A stretch of DNA of 64,000 nucleotides from Ferrimonas balearica (lineage in GTDB: Bacteria; Pseudomonadota; Gammaproteobacteria; Enterobacterales; Shewanellaceae), in NCBI RefSeq assembly GCF_019802055.1, contig NZ_JAHVHW010000007.1:868001-932000 (forward strand), read 5' to 3'. Below the pieces are notes generated by a model, which worked only from the letters and a program-made list of their open reading frames with translations, was not told the origin of the DNA and made no database searches. Below are positions 59,292 to 64,000 of this stretch, one piece after another; position 1 is the first letter of the stretch, and each line of letters opens with the position of its first letter. Made by a program: the position numbers and the translations under genes.

Positions 59292-60719
59292 ATGGTGGCT
59301 GAGGCGAACCCCCAAACCCAGAAGTACGATAAGAGGGTCGAAGCCGTGAATAGCGAGCAGACTTTGCAACTCCAGGACGTCAAGTCCACCCGGAACCTGT
59401 TGATGTTCCTACTGCCATCCCTGATTGGGGTTTTCCTCTTTATGACCCCCGTGTCTGTGAATGGCAATCTGACCATTCCCGTGGCAGTGCTGGCCAAAGG
59501 CCTGCTGGCAGAGATGGATAGCTTTGGCGTCACTCTGGTGACCACAGTGATCGTCTTCTCGGCCGTGATGACGCTGGTGACCAAACTGGTGAAGCCGGGC
59601 GTGATCGTGAATCACCCCTTTATGAACAGCCTGTTCAATGTGACTCCGGCGTGGGCCGTCACCCGTGTTGTGGGCGCCGTGTTTGTGATTCTGACCTTCT
59701 TCACTGTCGGCCCGGAAGCGATTCACTCCGGCAATACCGGTGGTCTGGTACTGAATGACCTGGCGCCGTTGCTGTTCTGCGTATTCCTGTTTGCGGGACT
59801 GTTCCTGCCGCTGCTGGTGAACTTCGGTCTGCTGGAGATGGTGGGCACCACCATGACCAAACTGATGCGTCCGCTGTTCAACCTGCCAGGTCGTTCCGCC
59901 GTGGATTGTTTCGCCTCCTGGGTAGGTGACGGCTCCGTGGGTGTGTTGATGACCTCCAAACAGTATGAGCAGGGACACTACACCGAGCGTGAAGCGGCTG
60001 TTATCGGCACCACCTTCTCCATTGTTTCCATCACCTTCTCTCTGGTGGTAATTGGTACCGTTGGCCTGGAAGCCTACTTCCTGCCTTTCTTTGGTACCGT
60101 GTGTCTGGCCGGTATTGTGGTTGCGATTGTTGTGCCGCGCCTGCCGCCCCTGTCCAACAAGAAAGACCAGTTTGTCGACGGTCGCACCCGCACCGGTGAT
60201 GAAGAGGTAATCCCGGCTGGCGAAACCACCCTGAGCTTTGGTTACAAACTTGCCCTGGCACGTGCCAGCAAGGTGAAAAGCATGGGCGATGTGGCTCGCG
60301 AGGGTGTGCACAATGCCGCTGATATGATTTTGGGTGTGCTGCCGGTGGTGATGGCCATTGGTACGGCGGGCCTGATGGTGGCCGAATACACTCCGCTGTT
60401 TGCCATGCTGGGTAAGCCGTTTGTGCCGCTGCTGGAGCTGCTTCAGATCCCCGATGCGGCTGCAGCCAGCCAGACCATGGTGGTGGGCTTCGCGGACATG
60501 TTCCTGCCTGCGATTCTGGCAGAGGGCATCAACAGCGAGATGACCCGCTTTGTGATTGCCGCCCTCTCTGTGACCCAGTTGATCTACATGTCTGAGATCG
60601 GTGCACTGCTGCTTGGCTCCAAAGTGCCGGTGAAGCTGTGGGAACTGTTTATTATCTTCCTGCTGCGTACCTTGGTGGCGCTGCCGGTGATTGCAGGTAT
60701 GGCTCACCTGATTTTCTAA
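59292..60719 (+). CDS. YjiH-family (nucleoside-recognition) membrane protein
   Basis: The protein has about 475 residues from ATG 59292; GTG 59346 with AGAGG upstream is an alternative start. About ten hydrophobic segments and Gate-like motifs (ASWVGDGSVGVLMTSKQYEQGHYTEREAAVIGTTFSIVSITF; GFADMFLPAILAEGI) place it in the YjiH group of the nucleoside-recognition (Gate) superfamily, transport-like proteins of unknown substrate. A long loop at residues about 290-330 is charged. A strong terminator follows at 60735. The palindrome ATGAATATTCAT at 59278-59289 lies at the 5' end. Confidence 0.8.
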   Translation: MVAEANPQTQKYDKRVEAVNSEQTLQLQDVKSTRNLLMFLLPSLIGVFLFMTPVSVNGNLTIPVAVLAKGLLAEMDSFGVTLVTTVIVFSAVMTLVTKLVKPGVIVNHPFMNSLFNVTPAWAVTRVVGAVFVILTFFTVGPEAIHSGNTGGLVLNDLAPLLFCVFLFAGLFLPLLVNFGLLEMVGTTMTKLMRPLFNLPGRSAVDCFASWVGDGSVGVLMTSKQYEQGHYTEREAAVIGTTFSIVSITFSLVVIGTVGLEAYFLPFFGTVCLAGIVVAIVVPRLPPLSNKKDQFVDGRTRTGDEEVIPAGETTLSFGYKLALARASKVKSMGDVAREGVHNAADMILGVLPVVMAIGTAGLMVAEYTPLFAMLGKPFVPLLELLQIPDAAAASQTMVVGFADMFLPAILAEGINSEMTRFVIAALSVTQLIYMSEIGALLLGSKVPVKLWELFIIFLLRTLVALPVIAGMAHLIF

Positions 60720-60734
60720 GTCAGTCTCTGGGAG

Positions 60735-60764
60735 AAAAGCCGGGCATATGCCCGGCTTTTTTTT
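60735..60764 (+). terminator. terminator of the YjiH-family gene
   Basis: AAAAGCCGGGC / GCCCGGCTTTT with loop ATAT is followed by T8, 16 nt after the stop. Confidence 0.95.
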
Positions 60765-60816
60765 ATGTGCAACGCTCTGTTATGTTGGCTTTTTTAGTTA
60801 TGCCGAGGCAGCAGAA

Positions 60817-61137
60817 GTGGAACTGATCATCACCAATATTGAAACCATCCCGGGGAAAGCCATTGTTCAGCACCTGGGGCTGGTGCAGGGCAATACGGTT
60901 CGGGCCAAGCACGTCGGCCGGGACTTTATGGCCGGACTGAAGAACATCGTCGGTGGTGAGCTTAAGGGCTATACCGAACTGCTGACGGAAGCGCGCGAAG
61001 AGGCGATCGGCAGGATGATGGAGCAGGCACAGGCGATTGGTGCCAATGCGGTGATCAACGTGCGCTTCTCAACCTCCTCGGTTACCGCCGGTGCCGCAGA
61101 GCTGTTCGCTTACGGCACCGCCGTCGTCGTGGAGTAG
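60817..61137 (+). CDS. ybjQ: YbjQ/UPF0145-family protein
   Basis: The protein has 106 residues from GTG 60817 (GAGG 8 nt upstream); the family normally starts with this IITNIETIPGK stretch. Core signature is VQGNTVRAKHVGRDFMAGLKNIVGGELKGYTELLTEAREEAIGRM and GANAVINVRF, and the C-terminal AYGTAVVV. YbjQ forms a pentamer sometimes called a heavy-metal-binding domain, though a ligand is not proven. The next gene carries the same domain with a membrane anchor, starting 5 nt after the stop. Confidence 0.88.
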   Translation: MELIITNIETIPGKAIVQHLGLVQGNTVRAKHVGRDFMAGLKNIVGGELKGYTELLTEAREEAIGRMMEQAQAIGANAVINVRFSTSSVTAGAAELFAYGTAVVVE

Positions 61138-61141
61138 GGCA

Positions 61142-61600
61142 ATGGAAGCGCTTGTCATTACCCTGACTCTGCTGGTGGTCGGCTACCTGTTTGGTCGTCA
61201 TGCAGAACAGAGCCATTTCCGTTCGTTACGAGAGGGCGAATCGCAGCTTCAGTCGATATTGCTGTTCTCAGACAAAGCGATCCCCGAGGCGTTTCAGCCC
61301 TGTGAAGTCCAACTGGTTGGAGGCAATACGGTGATCGCTGTGGATTACTTCAAGAGGATGGCAGCCTCGCTCAGAAACCTGTTTGGCGGTCGGGTAACCG
61401 CTTATGAATCCTTGGTTGAGCGTGCCCGCCGTGAGTCGATTCTTCGGATGAAGCGAGAGGCTGAGGCGATGGGCGCTTCGGCGATTTTCAATGTTCGCCT
61501 CGAAACGGCGTCGATCAGCAAAGGCGCACGGAATCAGCAGGTTTCGGTGGAGGTCTATGCCTACGGCACCGCAGTGATCCCAAGCCATGGCGCGCTTTGA
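61142..61600 (+). CDS. membrane-anchored YbjQ-family protein
   Basis: The protein has 152 residues from ATG 61142 (GGAG 8 nt upstream). One N-terminal transmembrane helix (LVITLTLLVVGYLFG) precedes a YbjQ-like domain: LVGGNTVIAVDYFKRMAASLRNLFGGRVTAYESLVERARRESILRM and GASAIFNVRLET, ending VYAYGTAVIP. Gene start follows ybjQ by 5 nt and its stop overlaps the M48 gene by 14 nt, so the three form one tight operon. Confidence 0.85.
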   Translation: MEALVITLTLLVVGYLFGRHAEQSHFRSLREGESQLQSILLFSDKAIPEAFQPCEVQLVGGNTVIAVDYFKRMAASLRNLFGGRVTAYESLVERARRESILRMKREAEAMGASAIFNVRLETASISKGARNQQVSVEVYAYGTAVIPSHGAL

Positions 61601-62330
61601 AAATCGACCGGTACCGGAGAACAATGTCTCCGATTCACACCCTTTAGCGGAGTTTATCTGGCTCGGACTTGCCGCTCTGCTGCTCGTTGTCGGGCTGGCC
61701 GCAATGCTGATGTTTGCGGGCCACAGTCTGGCCCGCCATATCCCCTTTTCCTGGGAGTCACATCTCCGTTTTGACTGGCCGGAATCCGAGGTAGCCAAGG
61801 CGGAAAGTGAGCCGGTAAAGGCGTTGCTGGACCAGTTATTGCGCGCCGATCCTCTGCCCGAGGGGATGTCGGTACGTTTGAGCGTGGTCGAGGGCGATAC
61901 GCTTAACGCCATGGCAGGTCCGGGCGGAGAGTTGATGATCTATCAGGGATTGGTTGAAGAGTTGGATAACGAGGTCGCTCTGGCCTTTGTCCTGGCCCAT
62001 GAGGCCGCTCATGTCCGCCACCGGGATGTGATTGAGTCGCTGCTTGGTCAAAGCCTTCTGGCGCTTGGTGCTGCAGTGATGATGGGTAACGACAGCCAAC
62101 TGGTGCATCTTGCCGTATCGGCAACCAGTCTGGGCTTCAGCCGTCAACAGGAGCTGGAAGCGGACCGGCGGGCGATGGAAACCCTGTGGCGCTACTACGG
62201 ACACGTGGATGGGGCCGAGCGTGTCTTCCAGGTGCTGAAGCAGGAAAGCGCATTGGGGGAGTGGTTGATGAGCCATCCTGACAGCGAAGCACGTTTAACT
62301 CAGTTGGAGGACTTTAAAGCAACCCACTGA
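61587..62330 (+). CDS. M48-family membrane metallopeptidase
   Basis: The protein has 247 residues. One transmembrane segment (about 23-46, IWLGLAALLLVVGLAAMLMF) is followed by a periplasmic M48 domain: NAMAGPGGELMIYQGL, zinc site HEAAH at 138-142, and the third ligand in SRQQELEADRRAM. It is related to the Oma1/BepA/YcaL proteases that degrade misassembled envelope proteins. It overlaps the anchored YbjQ gene by 14 nt, which suggests a functional link between the pentameric YbjQ domains and envelope proteolysis (inferred). Confidence 0.88.
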   Translation: MARFENRPVPENNVSDSHPLAEFIWLGLAALLLVVGLAAMLMFAGHSLARHIPFSWESHLRFDWPESEVAKAESEPVKALLDQLLRADPLPEGMSVRLSVVEGDTLNAMAGPGGELMIYQGLVEELDNEVALAFVLAHEAAHVRHRDVIESLLGQSLLALGAAVMMGNDSQLVHLAVSATSLGFSRQQELEADRRAMETLWRYYGHVDGAERVFQVLKQESALGEWLMSHPDSEARLTQLEDFKATH

Positions 62331-62654
62331 TATTCCGGTTTCTTCATCTATGCTCACTTTGTGCCGCATAAATACAATTGGGATACCTCCTCACTGCCGC
62401 CAGTTGGGCGGCATTCTGTTTTAATGAGACCTCAGTTAGCTCGAAGTGATGGGGGTTAAAGACGTTCCCCGGCAGTTTGGGTGTTTTAGCGAAGAGCGAA
62501 TTCGCTTTTTCGGGCGCGAAACAACGAAACCGTGCGGCAACACCAACAATAACTTTTGCCGCCAAAGGTGCGAATTGAGGCGATCTCATCTCATTCGTCC
62601 TAGCGACCGCCCCGGCGCTGACGCCGGGCCCGATCTGGAGGGGATCATAAACCT
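62331..62654. other. intergenic region before the LytTR gene
   Basis: This 324-nt gap has no plausible gene. It holds a 12-bp perfect palindrome AGCGAATTCGCT (62495-62506) and CAGTT boxes at 62401, 62433 and 62473 that might be LytTR contacts. A CCCGGCG/CGCCGGG hairpin (about 62612-62630) lies just before the Shine-Dalgarno. Confidence 0.4.
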
Positions 62655-63695
62655 ATGAGCATATTGGCCCATAACCTGTATGAAGCTTCGAGCCTGTGGC
62701 AGTGGCCGCAGCGAGCATTTCGGCAAGCGCCTATTACCGTTTGGCTGGTGGGTGAGCAGACTCACCTCTACGGTTTGGAGTCATACTGGCCGTGCCAACA
62801 CATCAATGACGCCGAGACCCTGGCTCAGTGTGTTGCCGGTGAGGACCTGAATGAGGTGTTGGTGCTGCTGGTGGAATCCAGCGGGAATCAGGATTTCACC
62901 ACGACCCTGGATAATCTGGTGGCGGAGAAGCGGCTGCCGGTCAATCAGTTGATTCGCGTGCCAGGCTCCCCGGATGCCAGCCAGACGCCTCTGATATGGG
63001 CGCTGGCGGTACAGGGCATTGAACGTCGGTTCGAGTATGAACTGAGCGCGCTTGAAGCTCAGTTGATACGCACTCATCAACCCGCAGAGCAAGCGCGTCT
63101 GTGTTCTGATCTGGTGAGTCGCTGGCTGGACGTGTCCCGCATCGAGTTTCTGCTGCCTGGCAACACGGAAAGCCGAAAAACACCGCGCTCCCAGGCGATA
63201 GAGTTCTGTTGGCAGACGGTGCCTCATTGCGCCATTCTGGTCCATTTTGAGACGGTGCAGCCACAGGTTGACTGGATCCACAGCCGCTTTGAGGCGTTAA
63301 AGCTCACCCAGGTGGCGTGTCGGCAATCGTTCCCGAATCTGCAACAGGCTGGCTATCTTGGTCGACTGCATGAGCAGCGACACCGCATTCTGTACCTGGT
63401 TGGGGCCAATCAATACTGCGAGGTGGTTTGGGCCGACACCAGCAAAACGGAACTGTTGTCGATGCCTTTAAAGATGGTGCACCGCTACATGCATAAAGAG
63501 CTGGTTCAGGTGCACCGTTCCTACCTGGTTAATCCTGACAGGGTTCAGGGTGCCCGACGCAAACGTAATGGCCGGGTGGAACTGTTTCTGCATCTGACCC
63601 GGATCCCGGTGGGAGACACCTACAAGCAGATGCTGGAAGAAACGCACTCGCACTGGTTTGACCGTGCAGAGTCCACAAGAAGAAAGGCGCCCTGA
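62655..63695 (+). CDS. LytTR-domain protein with novel N-terminal region
   Basis: The protein has 346 residues. The LytTR DNA-binding domain occupies about 235-335: RILYLVGANQYCEVVWADTSKTELLSMPLKMVHRYMHKELVQVHRSYLVNPDRVQGARRKRNGRVELFL ends with IPVGDTYK. This is the AgrA/LytR-type fold. The first 230 residues are not a receiver domain (no Asp pocket) and I do not recognise them; they may be a sensory or dimerisation domain. GGAGGGG lies about 12 nt before the ATG. Confidence 0.8.
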   Translation: MSILAHNLYEASSLWQWPQRAFRQAPITVWLVGEQTHLYGLESYWPCQHINDAETLAQCVAGEDLNEVLVLLVESSGNQDFTTTLDNLVAEKRLPVNQLIRVPGSPDASQTPLIWALAVQGIERRFEYELSALEAQLIRTHQPAEQARLCSDLVSRWLDVSRIEFLLPGNTESRKTPRSQAIEFCWQTVPHCAILVHFETVQPQVDWIHSRFEALKLTQVACRQSFPNLQQAGYLGRLHEQRHRILYLVGANQYCEVVWADTSKTELLSMPLKMVHRYMHKELVQVHRSYLVNPDRVQGARRKRNGRVELFLHLTRIPVGDTYKQMLEETHSHWFDRAESTRRKAP

Positions 63696-63712
63696 GGGGC
63701 GCCTTTCTTTTC
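63683..63712. terminator. terminator shared by LytTR and dihydroorotase-family genes
   Basis: AAAGGCGCCC / GGGCGCCTTT stem with loop TGA (the LytTR stop codon) is followed by CTTTTC on the plus strand. A-rich sequence precedes it, so it may act for the minus-strand gene as well. Confidence 0.8.
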
Positions 63713-63731
63713 ACTGGTTCACTGGAAACGC

Positions 63732-64000
63732 TTAGCGGTTAAAGGCAAGGCGCTGGCCCAGAACCTCAGTCGTGGCAAAGTTGCCGTCATACGCGTGGTG
63801 GCCGTTCACCCAGGTGCCAGCGATGGTGGAACGCAGGGTGTTGCCCTCAAACGGTGACCATTGACACTTGTAGAGCAGGTTGTCCTTGGTCACGGTGTAG
63901 GGGCGGTTCAGATCCACCAGCACCAGGTCGGCAAAGTAGCCTTCGCGCAGATAGCCGCGATCCTTCAGGTTAAAGCGCTCCACCACGGCGTGACTGGTTT
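63732..64000 (-). CDS. dihydroorotase-family protein, C-terminal end (5' truncated)
   Basis: About 89 residues are visible; the frame continues beyond the window edge (…TSHAVVERFNLKDRG). Segments LREGYFADLVLVDLNRPYTVTKDNLLYKCQWSPFEGNTLRSTIAGTWVNGHHAYDG are the C-terminal beta-sandwich part of dihydroorotase/allantoinase-type amidohydrolases. The metal-binding part is not in the window, so exact activity is open; dihydroorotase of the multifunctional-complex type is most likely. Confidence 0.85.
   Translation of the reverse strand, partial: TSHAVVERFNLKDRGYLREGYFADLVLVDLNRPYTVTKDNLLYKCQWSPFEGNTLRSTIAGTWVNGHHAYDGNFATTEVLGQRLAFNR

Noticed and set aside
59409..60707. 432-residue minus-strand open frame rich in His and Gln
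   Set aside because: Antisense to the YjiH-family membrane gene; the His/Gln composition is the usual complement of a hydrophobic coding strand.
1..64000. CRISPR arrays, prophage, integrons or insertion sequences
   Set aside because: No regularly spaced repeats with unique spacers, transposase, integrase or phage structural genes were found on either strand.

Overview
The window looks like the chromosome of a Ferrimonas/Shewanella-type marine gammaproteobacterium (Alteromonadales). Coding sequence is GC-rich and dense. The evidence is the gene content: a two-gene flavocytochrome c (Tat-exported flavoprotein plus tetraheme cytochrome), a split-Soret-type cytochrome beside an MtrC-domain-like lipoprotein, the yejM/yejL/ndpA group, a thiamine-uptake cluster under a TPP riboswitch, and many short lipoproteins typical of the order. 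I see no prophage, CRISPR array, integrase or intact insertion sequence. The genus is an inference.

Layout. 1-10 kb: the 3' end of hrpA, a REP-like inverted repeat, a DUF2541 protein, then the tetraheme cytochrome/flavoprotein pair transcribed away from a TetR regulator with a large nested palindrome between them. Next come a HAD hydrolase, an FAD oxidoreductase, a GNAT enzyme and an rsgA paralogue with an attenuator-like leader. 10-18 kb: a PD-(D/E)XK-like protein, a small Cys-rich secreted protein and a porin; facing them is a minus-strand run of beta-propeller protein, phosphatase-like lipoprotein, clsA, dsdA and ridA. 18-27 kb: an anaerobic-respiration-looking patch (split-Soret cytochrome, MtrC-domain-like lipoprotein, ToxR-like regulator with a ToxS-like partner), then an amidohydrolase, an M13 peptidase, a Cys-repeat protein, a beta-barrel and an EamA exporter divergent from an AraC regulator.

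27-43 kb: pdxH, a diguanylate cyclase, carbonic anhydrase, an M61 peptidase, an operon of hinT, two thioesterases and ycfL, then the thiamine block (TPP riboswitch, TonB receptor, YkoF, PnuT, kinase), followed by a DUF6279 lipoprotein, a DoxX/HvfX-like protein and a nitroreductase. 43-52 kb: a DUF748 protein, a UspE-like protein divergent from a P-type ATPase, and a small winged-helix regulator with tandem operator-like repeats. 52-56 kb: two tRNA-Pro(GGG) genes, each followed by tandem repeats of its own 3' end and terminator (rtT-like), flanking a Cys/Lys-rich protein and a penicillin-acylase-family enzyme. 56-64 kb: yejM, yejL and ndpA, a YjiH transporter-like protein, a YbjQ/YbjQ/M48 operon, a LytTR regulator and the 3' end of a dihydroorotase-family gene.

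The most unusual structures are the rsgA leader with mutually exclusive pairings, the rtT-like arrays at both tRNA-Pro genes, the split-Soret/MtrC-domain/ToxRS-like neighbourhood, and two separate 22-bp-period direct repeats in regulatory regions.
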